From positions 1,183,001-1,247,000 of the forward strand of contig NC_054690.1 of NCBI RefSeq assembly GCF_011074885.1: a stretch of 64,000 bases of DNA, written 5' to 3'. This DNA comes from Brettanomyces bruxellensis. Its lineage: Eukaryota > Ascomycota > Pichiomycetes > Pichiales > Pichiaceae. The position numbers were made by a program, and so were the translations under genes. Shown here one piece after another: positions 21,201 through 30,812 of the stretch. The notes under the pieces are model-generated. The model did no database searches, was not told the origin of the DNA, and was given only the letters and a program-made list of their open reading frames with translations. Positions within the stretch are counted from its first letter, which is position 1. The number at the start of each line of letters is the position of its first letter.

Positions 21201-24200
21201 TTATCTGCTCCTTGGCCTCTTCGGAATCCGCATCTGTCATGTGTCTTCTTCTTTTAGACATAACATGAGCGACCTTTGTTCCATTTGAAGAAGTAGATGC
21301 GTTGCCAATGTCCTCAATATCATCAACTTCATTCACCTGCTCCGAACCAATTGGTTCGGAGCCAGGAGTAGCTTTGGAAAAGAAAGATGATAAGGAGGAC
21401 TGCTTCATCTTATCATTCTTTTTGTCTATTCTCTTCTGAACCCAGTCTGGTTGTTTAACACGTGGAACCGGGTTAGGAAGGCCCTGCAATGCTGCTGGAA
21501 TGGTTATAATCTTCTGGATTGTTGAGCCAAGTCTTTCTCTGTAATAATTCCAGTCGATGATCGATCTAGGATCGAAATCATCCAAACCCGGGTCTTTCAA
21601 CCATCTGCGCAGGTATTTCTGCTTAACAGGCAACTCTGATGAAAAGATAGCAGTTGGTATTGCTCTCTCAGTCACTGGAGCCCCGATTGGTCTATCTGCA
21701 ACAACATACTTACATGCCAAGCCCTTGCCCTTCACCATTTGTGCTCCTAAGAACTCACCCAATCTTTTTGCAGTGGTGATTGATGTTGATTTCTGCTGAC
21801 CGTACTCGGCCAAAGTTTTGGACATGCTCCTATTTTCACAAATAAGCTCAATCAAATCCTCATCCTCAAGCATTTTTCCATGCGAATCCAAAACATCAAG
21901 CCATCTGTTGGCCACGTTAGCAACCGTGGCATAACATTCTTCAAGTGTTGTTCCGTCCAAAAATAACTTGAAAATATCTGATTGGAAGTTCTTGATGAGT
22001 TGCAACTCACCACGTCTCTTCAACTCAAAACCTTTCAATTCAGCAAGGCTACCATCAAAGTTGAACACCGCATATCTCTTCTTCAAACCCTTGCCCTCCT
22101 CCTTAGAAGTTGGCAATATCATCGCCTTATACGGACCATCCGCCTCGAAGAAAATAGTATTTTCGGATTTCACCTCGTACCTCATCTTAACTGGATCGAC
22201 CAACGTTTGATACTGCTCATTGGTAAATCGCTGGTGGACTATATAGTTCAACATGGAGCATGGATAGGTGGTCGATGTTGTTTTGCCGTTTTTCAACTTG
22301 AACGTAAACGTATCGGGAAAACTCTTTGGAAGTGCACACCAGATACCATCAGTATCAAGTTCTAACGGCCTGCCCAATCGCCCAATAAGAGCCCTTGCCA
22401 TCTGAATGATCGTTGCACCTGTAAGACACGTGACACCGGCCATTTCCATGGAATACCACCGGGAACCCTTACGCATGACGTAACCGTAGAAAGAATTCAA
22501 AATGACCTTATGTGCCAACTGCATCGAATCATAAAGAACCAGCATTTTCTTCGCCTCTTCAAGGGCATGCTTATCGCGTCTATCCACCTTGCTCAACTTC
22601 TTGGTCCATAGCTTTTTCAATCCTTTAAACTCGTATCTTCTGTCTCTGAAAGACCTCACTGTCCTCACGTAAAACGGATTCTCACGCTGGCAAATGATGG
22701 CTTCTCTTTCAATGATTTTTGACTGCTTAATACGGTGGTACACCTTCCTAGAGTATTCGGAAATACGATCTTTTAAATATGTTGCCTGCTCGGTGTACGT
22801 AAGCTGATCGTAAGTCCTTGAAGGAAGACCGGGCTTGTAAGGTGGGAAAGTTTCCTTTTTCATCGCGTTTTTTATCATGTTGTAGTCACTCATGTCAGCC
22901 GGATAATACTCCCCTCTCCAAGCCCAGGATAGGCGTCGATCACACTTCCTTCCAGGCCTATTGAAGTCGCATGCGGCACAATCTTGCTCTGATTTCATAG
23001 AATCAGGTTGCAACCTGTTGGTAATCATGATATTAGGATACATGGACGAGACATCCACGTGATAAATGACCGGTGGCTCTCTAATCTTTGTGTGCTTCTT
23101 GAACTCAAGCAACTCCTTCTTCACTTCCTGGTAGATTTCTTCGAAATTTGTCACATCTTCAAGCTTTTGGTGTCCCTCTTCGGTGATGGCAAACTTCAAT
23201 GCGTTTCTTAAATCACCCAATAGCATATCAACTGCAGTTGGATCTATTTTAAAGTCGGAATCCAAATCTGCTCTGAAAACACCAGCCTCTAAAGATTCCA
23301 CGTGACCACCAACATAAGTCTCTGACTCAATCAAGTGGCCATTGAAAAACCGTTCAAGAGGATCCGTGTGCTTATTTGGAAGCACAATTCCATTCTGATA
23401 GGCGTGCACCATAAGCAACATCTCGCACAATGTACCGGTTCCCTTCCTGAGCACCTCATCCGGGTTGAGTGGAATAATCGTGCAAAGAGAAAAGATGAAG
23501 GGATGCACATACTTGTAGTAAAGATAATAAGTAGCAACGGCATCCGACACAGAGTACTCGGAAAGAGTCTGGGGCTTCTCATATGCATATGGTGTCATCA
23601 ATTCGGGATCGAGCTCAGTTGGGTTGTATCCAAGCTTCGCAGTAGTCACAGCTTTCAAACCTTGTGCACCTTGAGGCAAGTACGAGTCTCTCTTGACCCA
23701 TCTGAAACAATCCATGTGACAGCAGTATGTTGACTTGTATTCATCGTCCTTATCCCGGGCAAATCCAATCTCATGGTGCATATCCAAGCCGTGATAAGAA
23801 GCTCTAGATTCGACAAATGGCCAGTCAAAGAAGTCACCGTTGAAAGTTGCAATCACAGTAGGGCGGACATCTCTAATATGCTGGAAAAACTTCTCTAGAA
23901 GCGCTTTTTCATTCGGCTCGTTGAAGATTGTGAAAGAACCAGGGTACTCGGGTCTTGGCGTGTATTCAAAATCCTGAATATCCTCACTGATGATCTCACG
24001 ATTGGTGATTAAATAACCTTCACCGTCGATCATGTACGAAATCATCATGACTTGATCAACGGCACTATCTGGGAACTTCAAGGGTGCCTTTGTGGTTTCG
24101 ATATCAAAGGCTAAAACCACTGGATCTGCAAACGCGATTTTATCCTTTCTTTCCGTCAAAGTGACATTTCCTCGATCCACCTCAACGTCAAACCACTTTC

Positions 24201-25023
24201 CCACACGAATGTCTTTATCTATGGAAACACGGGCGTGGTATGGAACATCGTATTCGCGTAACTCTTCAATTAACTCTGATGGATCCTCATGGTGCGATGG
24301 CTCCCCTCCATTTGCTGATATCTCTGAAGAACTGAAGCTGTTTGTTGATGCAGAATCCCCCTTGAGCAAGTTGTTGTAATTCAAATTCACAGATCTGTAT
24401 ATGTCGTTGCTGTCCTTATTCTCGTGGTTCTTTTTCACTATTGGCTGAAGCATACTTCTGGCCTCCAGAAGATCATTAATGTTGTGAAAGCTTAGCTTCA
24501 AAAGTTTCCGGCGGATACCCAAAAGATGGTTCGGTTGCCTGAGATCTTCCTTTGTGATCTGCTCAACGTTTTTCACCGTCGACTCCAAGAACTTCCTCAA
24601 GTATTCTTCCACTTCCGTTTCTGTTCCTTCCCTGCACTTGACTAAAAAGTATGGGTCATAATGCATTGTGACCTTGAAGTATCCACCTTCCTCATCCAAA
24701 AAGTAGTAATCAACTGCGGCATAACCCTGTAATATCTTGTCGTTGGGAACAAATGTAGTATGAAAATTCACAAGCCATCCAGTTCTCTTTGGTCCCGATT
24801 CAAATCTATCAAACCCAACAACCGAGTCGAATCTATCCACTTCTTTCACAGCCTCGAACTTGGTTTCGGCAAAGTTGGAACGCGTTGGATACCTGCCTTT
24901 ATTGTGATTGCCAAAGGGTGAATATCCATTTGTCACCTTCTGCTTTGTATAGCCATAAGGACCGGGTTTCTTGATGAATCGAGCTGATGCTGACCCTCTG
25001 AAATTTCTATGTACTGTGGACAT
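18295..25023 (-). CDS. POL2: DNA polymerase epsilon catalytic subunit Pol2
   Basis: This is the leading-strand replicative polymerase, 2242 residues (S. cerevisiae Pol2 is 2222). The N-terminal half is an active B-family polymerase with proofreading exonuclease. Exo I is FDIETTKAP (Asp307, Glu309), Exo II is ATFNGDFFDWPF, and Exo III includes YSVSDAVATYY. Polymerase motifs are DVSSMYPNIM (A), LNSFYGYVMRKGSRWYSMEM (B) and ELDTDGIWCALP (C, catalytic aspartates at roughly 890). The C-terminal half is the inactivated second polymerase module, needed for CMG binding and checkpoint function. It ends with two Cys clusters, CNYCDHTKD...CDLC and CNKCGRMKD...CQCSG (zinc and B-subunit binding). No frameshift is seen over 6.7 kb. 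Two ACGCGT sites lie upstream. Confidence 0.98.
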   Translation of the reverse strand: MSTVHRNFRGSASARFIKKPGPYGYTKQKVTNGYSPFGNHNKGRYPTRSNFAETKFEAVKEVDRFDSVVGFDRFESGPKRTGWLVNFHTTFVPNDKILQGYAAVDYYFLDEEGGYFKVTMHYDPYFLVKCREGTETEVEEYLRKFLESTVKNVEQITKEDLRQPNHLLGIRRKLLKLSFHNINDLLEARSMLQPIVKKNHENKDSNDIYRSVNLNYNNLLKGDSASTNSFSSSEISANGGEPSHHEDPSELIEELREYDVPYHARVSIDKDIRVGKWFDVEVDRGNVTLTERKDKIAFADPVVLAFDIETTKAPLKFPDSAVDQVMMISYMIDGEGYLITNREIISEDIQDFEYTPRPEYPGSFTIFNEPNEKALLEKFFQHIRDVRPTVIATFNGDFFDWPFVESRASYHGLDMHHEIGFARDKDDEYKSTYCCHMDCFRWVKRDSYLPQGAQGLKAVTTAKLGYNPTELDPELMTPYAYEKPQTLSEYSVSDAVATYYLYYKYVHPFIFSLCTIIPLNPDEVLRKGTGTLCEMLLMVHAYQNGIVLPNKHTDPLERFFNGHLIESETYVGGHVESLEAGVFRADLDSDFKIDPTAVDMLLGDLRNALKFAITEEGHQKLEDVTNFEEIYQEVKKELLEFKKHTKIREPPVIYHVDVSSMYPNIMITNRLQPDSMKSEQDCAACDFNRPGRKCDRRLSWAWRGEYYPADMSDYNMIKNAMKKETFPPYKPGLPSRTYDQLTYTEQATYLKDRISEYSRKVYHRIKQSKIIEREAIICQRENPFYVRTVRSFRDRRYEFKGLKKLWTKKLSKVDRRDKHALEEAKKMLVLYDSMQLAHKVILNSFYGYVMRKGSRWYSMEMAGVTCLTGATIIQMARALIGRLGRPLELDTDGIWCALPKSFPDTFTFKLKNGKTTSTTYPCSMLNYIVHQRFTNEQYQTLVDPVKMRYEVKSENTIFFEADGPYKAMILPTSKEEGKGLKKRYAVFNFDGSLAELKGFELKRRGELQLIKNFQSDIFKLFLDGTTLEECYATVANVANRWLDVLDSHGKMLEDEDLIELICENRSMSKTLAEYGQQKSTSITTAKRLGEFLGAQMVKGKGLACKYVVADRPIGAPVTERAIPTAIFSSELPVKQKYLRRWLKDPGLDDFDPRSIIDWNYYRERLGSTIQKIITIPAALQGLPNPVPRVKQPDWVQKRIDKKNDKMKQSSLSSFFSKATPGSEPIGSEQVNEVDDIEDIGNASTSSNGTKVAHVMSKRRRHMTDADSEEAKEQIILKQQPPNPLIDYVGFLKHEKIKWNIQARERKRRQKLFGRSYNSMDRGIVSNFIGHRAELYATNVWQVIQYIPDLGNPGNLKVFVLVRDKVQELTLHIPKTIYVKFKSGNMPDGSIEDCTVKKSEESLPTGGDNKNIFKLSMPEDAYLEEMKKSDSILKSTDIAGIYETQIRSSDRAIIELGSCVRFDDNKAELLAKSFEKGFDKENLKQVAAENYLEKFSMNILYLLHIISNGYEIFTLFNTFNTSAYMYVLKASANAQQLPPKMGSLYRDLLKVKKTKVDKYYQIIDYPPSISFETHYFTDIGRLHRKLNAKIASINEHSASKYLLTIQSPFPEKLQKLLKASQSMPTVKMSIGEIQTNALSWHVLIMKRIINHYLSLSGWIKKLIDLSKYSNIPLCNLKVSNMGYLIDVEYARRLQKAGIILWWSPRPLPDYGGMEKDTTLFESDESLQFPHFNSPEIYETVCMELSLRNLTINTVLTSSWINEAEGVFISETGERNDADGEDAGSSTLADDSFSGPALAVLRGLVRHWWDDAIKGNSEADSMVHDFITWYSSSSSMLYDSSLHYHVHNLTKKSFVQLLGEFKRIGAGIVFADRNKIILRTSKTVVENSYAYGQYLISSVRSKPLFNLLELNVTRYWDMLIWMDKYNYAGSFCNEIQGEGEQKFDYISNWQIKNYLPMIMQGEFEDWVILFLDAFIKDREREYNSGSSQSQLSPRRTQITQILKQHKFNNRRNGEEDIDMSEITNGVCEYFRSALIKRVKTLIRKQNEMLLDSAMQQEFEFPKLAGSHLPMDNPTLELVKFLCHILSLSKRRDIEVRILRRELLSLFEVKEFSDEAIFKNPSASLIIPQFICNYCDHTKDIDVCRDDEGTIFRCDLCHKAYNKLIIEERLIYELHRTITKYLTQDLRCNKCGRMKDKEISLHCQCSGDWVATISKKQALSRVKTFQNAADAYQFQLLREVTEEFI

Positions 25024-25859
25024 CAGAAACCTGTGAGGGATGTATTAAAATGTATTTCACTATGTTTTGGGACACACTTAACTGCTTTGGTGTAGTTAGG
25101 ACTTAGAGTGATTCCGTATGAGCGGCTAAATAATTGGATCAGAGGCAGTCAGCAATAATCTGAAGATACGCGTCAAAGTGGAAAATATGTTCACGCAGAA
25201 AAAAAAACCTAATCGAGATGTGGTCCTGAATAAACGCGACTTTGCTTGATAGTGGGAACAGACATACTTTCATACTTTATGCTAGCTCCAAAGTCTAGCA
25301 CTAAATGATGAGCATCATAATCTTCAACCTAAGAGTTACTGGTTTATTTGGATCACTTTGATGGGCATTTACTGATCGTTTAATGGAAGAAGTGTTACAT
25401 CTGGATCCTCTACATATGCTGAGGTAAGTGCGTCGATCGACGCGTCTGCAAAGAAGATGCAATCATTCTGTTTTTGTCTGCGTTCTTAGGTGATATTCCA
25501 CTTGAAATCGTGTTATTAATACTCGTACTGCTTCCTTGAAGACTCTCCAGCTCGTTCGGCCCAGATCCGGCATTTGATTGAGATATATTTCATCAGTGCA
25601 CCTTAGGGGTTAGTGCCAGAGTGTACTTCCGCGAAAAGCAGTGGCGAGCATTTTTATCATGCCAAATACTGGCAGATCAAAAAAATTCAAAGTGCGTGTT
25701 CGAAAAGTCGAGCAGAGGCGAGATCAGCGTTGAACTCATTTGTTTGAGTGGAATAAAGTTTAAATAAATTCAATTGATTAAACATCACTATTTATACTTG
25801 AACCAGTCTTTAAACTTGCAAAATAATTTGTATCTACTAGAATCTTAGATTGATCAATT
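25024..25859. promoter_or_regulatory. Divergent POL2 / YIF1 promoter with MCB elements
   Basis: The 836 bp contain two perfect ACGCGT boxes, at 25168-25173 (about 145 bp before the POL2 ATG) and 25440-25445, plus an AACGCGAC near 25233. ACGCGT is the MluI cell-cycle box bound by MBF, and POL2 is a classic MBF target in S. cerevisiae. No gene is seen inside. Confidence 0.65.
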
Positions 25860-26846
25860 ATGTATAATCCATATGCCCAACAGGCAGAAGATGCCAATTC
25901 CAAACAGCAACAACCATTTGTGTCCACTGCACAACCTTTTGCAAATCAAAATGGACGCTTTACACAGGCAGGATATAATCAGCAGCAACAACAGCAACAG
26001 CAGCAGCAATGGAATAACAACATGCAAATTCCTCAACAACAACAACAACAGCAACAACAACAACAAAATAATATATCAGGCCAGGGTTTCAATACTTTTC
26101 TGAATGATCCAGCTGCTCAGATGGGGCTTCGATTCAGTCAATCTGCATTCAATGCCTCTCAGCAGTACATGCAGCAAAATATCAAGCAGTTTGTTAGCGA
26201 TGAAAACATCAAATACTACTTCAAGGTGTCGAATTCGTACGTTTTGAAAAAACTTTTGCTGATTGTCTTCCCCTACAGAAATAAGACATGGATTCGCCAG
26301 TTTCGCACAACGACGGATGCACAGGGAAATTCTTTAGAAATATACTCAACTCCAGTCGACGATTTGAATGCTCCTGATCTTTATATACCATCAATGGCTC
26401 TCATGACTTACATATTACTCTGGGCAGTGATGTCTGGAATAAACGGAGATTTCCATCCGCAGCTTCTTGGTTATGCACTCACTAGGACTCTTGCATTCTA
26501 CATAGTAGATATCTTACTCTTGAAAATCTCATTTTATGCCTTGAGCATCAACTCAAAGCCTTCCAAAATTTGGGATCTTGTCAGTTACAGTGGTTATAAG
26601 TTTGTCACGTCTCTACTTCTCATGGTTGTCAAGCACTTCTTCTCTTCTTACTTTGTGATTGCAGCGTTTTTCCTTGCATTAAGCTTTTCCCTGGGCTTCT
26701 TTTTGATGAGATCGCTTAGATATGTCGTTCTTCCTAGTGGTATGGACAGTGGTGCCATTTCCCCTGGTAGTAAACGTTTGAGAACGCAGTTCTTGTTCAT
26801 GTACTCGTTTGTCATACAAGCAGTGCTAGTTTGGTTAATGGCTTAA
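25860..26846 (+). CDS. YIF1: Golgi/COPII vesicle membrane protein Yif1
   Basis: Yif1 forms a complex with Yip1 and Yos1 and is needed for ER-to-Golgi vesicle fusion; it is a five-pass protein of the YIF1 family. The protein has 328 residues. The N-terminal cytosolic part begins MYNPYAQQ and contains two poly-glutamine runs (about residues 41-50 and 59-69), then GFNTFLNDPAAQMG, matching the S. cerevisiae GYNNFLADPAAA motif. After YYFKVSNSYVLKKLLLIVFPYRNKTW and DLNAPDLYIPSMALMTY come five hydrophobic segments ending in VIQAVLVWLMA. The poly-Q tracts are not part of the S. cerevisiae protein. It shares its promoter with POL2. Confidence 0.93.
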   Translation: MYNPYAQQAEDANSKQQQPFVSTAQPFANQNGRFTQAGYNQQQQQQQQQQWNNNMQIPQQQQQQQQQQQNNISGQGFNTFLNDPAAQMGLRFSQSAFNASQQYMQQNIKQFVSDENIKYYFKVSNSYVLKKLLLIVFPYRNKTWIRQFRTTTDAQGNSLEIYSTPVDDLNAPDLYIPSMALMTYILLWAVMSGINGDFHPQLLGYALTRTLAFYIVDILLLKISFYALSINSKPSKIWDLVSYSGYKFVTSLLLMVVKHFFSSYFVIAAFFLALSFSLGFFLMRSLRYVVLPSGMDSGAISPGSKRLRTQFLFMYSFVIQAVLVWLMA

Positions 26847-27864
26847 CCTTTTTTGAGTGTGTATTGTAATGTTTAGTAATATAATTACCCATGATAGTAT
26901 TTAAATTGTTTAGTTCAAGACTTGGACAAGCATGAAGGTTGTTTTATGTTGGCACTGTTTAAAAAGCATTTGTTAAAGTTAGTGTTACCAGATTTATATG
27001 GTGTTTCGATATTTATTGTAGTATGTAATAAAGAGTATGTATAATGATATACAAAAGGGAATATCTTCGCTTTAATATAGATGTAGTTCTCGTATTAATC
27101 AGATGATATAACAATACCATCTTCACTTACTTGAGCTCCATTGTTCGAGAGCTTTATTGTTTTGACAGCATTTGTGGTATATTAACATACAACAATCCAT
27201 AAATGGTAGTATTTGCAGATTTGATAAAGTATTGGATGTTATTTGAATACGTGGAGAGGGAAAATTACTTTAGATAGTGGTGATTCAGACCTAATATGGT
27301 ATTGGGTGCTATGGAGAATTCAAATGCTGGTGTAGTTGATTATACACCAAAGAGTGTCATCATTTTACATGATTGTGGTTGGTATGCCAAAGCCTTTGAA
27401 ATATTCTTGTTGTTGAGAACATTTTCTTTTCGAAAAGCTGAATGGTATCACATTTTGAGTCACTGATAACTCTACTTCAAGCCATTTGGCAATCCCTGAT
27501 AATCACGACAAGAACGTAGCTGTGACAGTATTACCCGCAGTAAACAATTAAAAGTGTGTGTCCTCCCGCGCCAAAAATTTCCAATGGAGAAGGGGGGAAA
27601 AAATAAAGAAAAAACATTAAATTAGATGGACAAAAAAAATTTTTTACCTATTATCGGTGTTTTTTCATTATTAAGAAGAAAATTTTCAAGCAAAAAAAAA
27701 ATCACAGTAAAAAAAAAAGAAACAGATGCACAATAGCGGGACCCCGTAGTAAAAATTTCCTTTCAGTGGTAGCACACTTTTATGTTCTAAAGAGGGAGTG
27801 AAGTGTTGAAGTTTCTGGCAGCTAAGCTCATTCAGCATTCAAGAAAGTACATATATAGTTCAAA
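26847..27864. other. 1 kb intergenic region, EF-2 promoter at its end
   Basis: No gene is supported. The region is AT-rich with dense A and T runs at 27595-27720. A G/C-rich patch (CCTCCCGCGCC at 27561-27571, AGCGGGACCCCG at 27735-27746) lies 120-300 bp before the EF-2 ATG and may hold activator sites of this highly expressed gene; I cannot name the factor. Confidence 0.35.
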
Positions 27865-30627
27865 ATGGGTAAGTTGGAGTGATTTAGCGTGAAATCCGGG
27901 AGTTGAAATGACGGGGAAGCGGTAGTTTTACAGAAGAGAATATTTTGAGGATGTGCAGGGCGGTTTTTTGATGGATACATACAGCAGAGGTGAGCAGGAG
28001 ATGATATTGATGGATGGTAGAGGCAGTATCCTCCCGGAGAGCTGGAAGTTTTGAAAATTAAGAAGAAAGAACAAAATACTAACAAGCAAAAACTACAAAC
28101 AGTTAACTTCACTGTTGAACAGATCAGAGCTTTGATGAACGATGTTACGAACGTTCGTAACATGTCCGTCATTGCGCACGTCGATCACGGTAAATCCACA
28201 TTGACCGATTCTTTGGTCCAGAGAGCCGGTATTATTTCAGCCGGTAAAGCTGGTGAGGCCAGATACACGGATACCCGTAAGGATGAGCAAGAGAGAGGTA
28301 TTACGATCAAGTCCACGGCCATCTCGCTTTATACCGAGATGTCGGAGGATGACTGCAAGGAGATCGAGGGCGAGACCAAGGGCAACAAGTTCTTGATCAA
28401 CTTGATCGACTCGCCAGGTCACGTTGACTTCTCTTCTGAGGTTACTGCCGCATTGAGAGTCACAGATGGTGCATTGGTTGTCGTTGATACCGTTGAAGGT
28501 GTGTGTGTGCAAACAGAGACTGTGTTGAGACAGGCTCTTGGAGAGAGAATCAAGCCAGTTTTGATCATCAACAAGGTGGACAGAGCTATCTTGGAGTTGC
28601 AGGTTGACAAGGAGGAGTTGTACCAGACCTTCTCGAGAACTATCGAGTCCGTTAACGTTATCATCTCCACTTACCAGGATGAGGCCTTGGGAGATGTGCA
28701 GGTTTACCCATACAAGGGCACCGTTGCCTTCGGTTCGGGTTTGCACGGTTGGGCATTCACAATTAGGGAGTTTGCCGACAAGTACGCCTCGAAGTTCGGT
28801 GTTGACAGAATCAAGATGATGAACAGATTGTGGGGAGACCACTACTTCAACCCTAAGACCAAGAAGTGGACCAACAAGGCAGTTGACCACAAGGGTAACG
28901 CATTGACGAGATCGTTCGCCATGTTCGTCTTGGACCCTATCTACAAGCTGATCGGAACCATCATGAACGGAAAGACCGACCAGGCCAAGGTGATGATCGA
29001 GAAGTTGGGCATCCAGTTGAAGGGAGATGAGAAGGACCTCGAGGGCAAGCAGTTGATGAAGGTTGCCATGAGGAAGTTCTTGCCTGCTGCCGATGCCATG
29101 TTGGAGATGATCGTCTTGCACTTGCCATCTCCAGTTACCGCCCAGAAGTACAGAGCTGAGCTTTTGTACGAGGGTCCTAAGGACGATGCCAACTGCACAG
29201 CCATCAAGAACTGTGATCCTACTGCCGACTTGATGTTGTACGTGTCCAAGATGGTTCCTACCTCCGATAAGGGTAGATTCTACGCTTTTGGCCGTGTCTT
29301 CGCCGGTACCGTTAAGTCTGGTATGAAGGTGAGAATCCAGGGTCCAAACTACGTTCCTGGCAAGAAGGAGGACTTGTTCATCAAGGCAGTTCAGAGAACC
29401 GTGTTGATGATGGGTCGTTTCGTCGAGGCCATCGACGACTGCCCTGCCGGTAACATTGTTGGTCTTGTTGGTATTGACCAGTACTTGTTGAAGAGTGGTA
29501 CCTTGACCACATCCGACGCCGCCTACAACTTGAAGGTGATGAAGTTCTCTGTGTCGCCAGTTGTCGAGGTTGCCGTCGATGTCAAGAACGGAAACGACTT
29601 GCCAAAGCTTGTCGAAGGTTTGAAGAGATTGTCGAAGTCGGACCCTTGTGTTTTGTGCAAGATGTCCGAGTCCGGAGAGCACATTGTTGCAGCCACCGGA
29701 GAGTTGCACTTGGAAGTCGTCTTGCACGACTTGGAGTACGATCACGCAGGTGTTCCTTTGAAGGTGTCTCCTCCGGTCGTCTCGTACAGAGAGACTGTTT
29801 CCGAGGAGTCCTCAAAGGTGGCCTTGTCCAAGTCTCCTAACAAGCATAACAGAATCTACTTGAAGGCCGCACCTTTGGACGAGGAGTGCACCGTTGGCAT
29901 TGAAAAGGGTGACATCGATGTCAGATCTGATGTCAAGGTCAGAGCCAGAAAGATGGCCGATGACTACGGCTGGGATGTTGCCGATGCAAGAAAGATCTGG
30001 TGCTTCGGTCCAGATGGCCAGGGTCCAAACGTTGTCGTTGACCAAACCAAGGCCGTTCAGTACTTGAACGAGATCAAGGATCACGTCAATGCCGGTTTCC
30101 AGTGGGCCACCAAGGAGGGTCCAGTTCTCGGTGAGCAGATGAGAGGTATCAGATACAACATGCTCGATGTCACTTTGCACGCCGATGCCATCCACAGAGG
30201 TGCCGGTCAGATAATGCCAACCATGAGAAGAGTTACTTTCGCCGCCATGTTGTTGGCCGAGCCTAGAATCCAGGAGCCTGTGTTCTTGGTCGAGGTTCAG
30301 TGTCCTGAGTCTGCCATCGGTGGTATCTACTCTGTTCTTAACAAGAAGAGAGGTCAGATCGTCTCCGAGGAGCAGAGACCTGGTACTCCACTTTTCACAG
30401 TCAAGGCCTACTTGCCTGTTAACGAGTCCTTCGGTTTCACCGGTGAGTTGAGACAGGCTACCGGTGGTCAGGCTTTCCCACAGATGATCTTCGATCACTG
30501 GTCCACCATGCTTGGTGACCCAACCGACAAGTCCAACAAGGCTGGTCAGATCGTCTTGGACACCAGAAAGAGAAGAGGTTTGAAGGATGAGGTTCCGGGT
30601 TACGAGGAGTACTACGACAGATTGTAA
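27865..30627 (+). CDS. EFT1: Translation elongation factor 2 (spliced)
   Basis: EF-2 is the GTPase that moves the ribosome along mRNA. The gene is split: exon 1 is only ATGG at 27865-27868, and exon 2 runs 28103-30627. Joined, they give [13 protein letters not shown] and 842 residues, exactly the length of S. cerevisiae EF-2. G motifs are AHVDHGKST (G1), the RGITIKS switch, DSPGHVDF (G3) and NKVDR (G4). The diphthamide loop [15 protein letters not shown] is intact, so the target histidine is present. Codon use is strongly biased (AAG, GGT, GTT, TTG, AGA), as expected for very high expression, and this bias creates long empty frames on the other strand. CTG decodes as Leu at YKLIG. It converges on NTO1 over 185 bp. 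Confidence 0.96.
27869..28102 (+). other. Intron in EF-2, directly after the first codon
   Basis: The 234 nt spliceosomal intron has donor GTAAGT at 27869, branch point TACTAAC at 28077-28083 and acceptor ACAG ending at 28102, a branch-to-acceptor distance of about 20 nt. Without splicing, the main frame has no ATG near the conserved N-terminus; with it, ATG joins to GTTAACTTCACT, encoding MVNFT. Confidence 0.95.
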
Positions 30628-30779
30628 GTTTCCATGCTGTCTGTCATCTCTGCTTCTTTTTATTACTCTTTGATTTCTTTTGTTAAGCGGGCCCTGTTGC
30701 CCGTAGAGTATATCTTCCAATACAAGTTAACTTTTAGTCAATACGTATTTCTTTGTAGTTTACATTTACTAATATACAA

Positions 30780-30810
30780 GTGTGTGTGTGTGTGTGGGTG
30801 TGGGTGTGTG
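30780..30810. repeat. (GT)n microsatellite
   Basis: A run of GTGTGT with interspersed GGGTGT lies between the ends of EF-2 and NTO1, ending three bases short of the NTO1 stop codon. Confidence 0.8.
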
Positions 30811-30812
30811 TT

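Noticed and set aside
28237..29745. A 502-codon open frame on the minus strand inside EF-2 (and another at 29812-30720)
   Set aside because: It is fully antisense to a highly conserved gene and results from the extreme codon bias, which avoids stop codons on the opposite strand. No family features.
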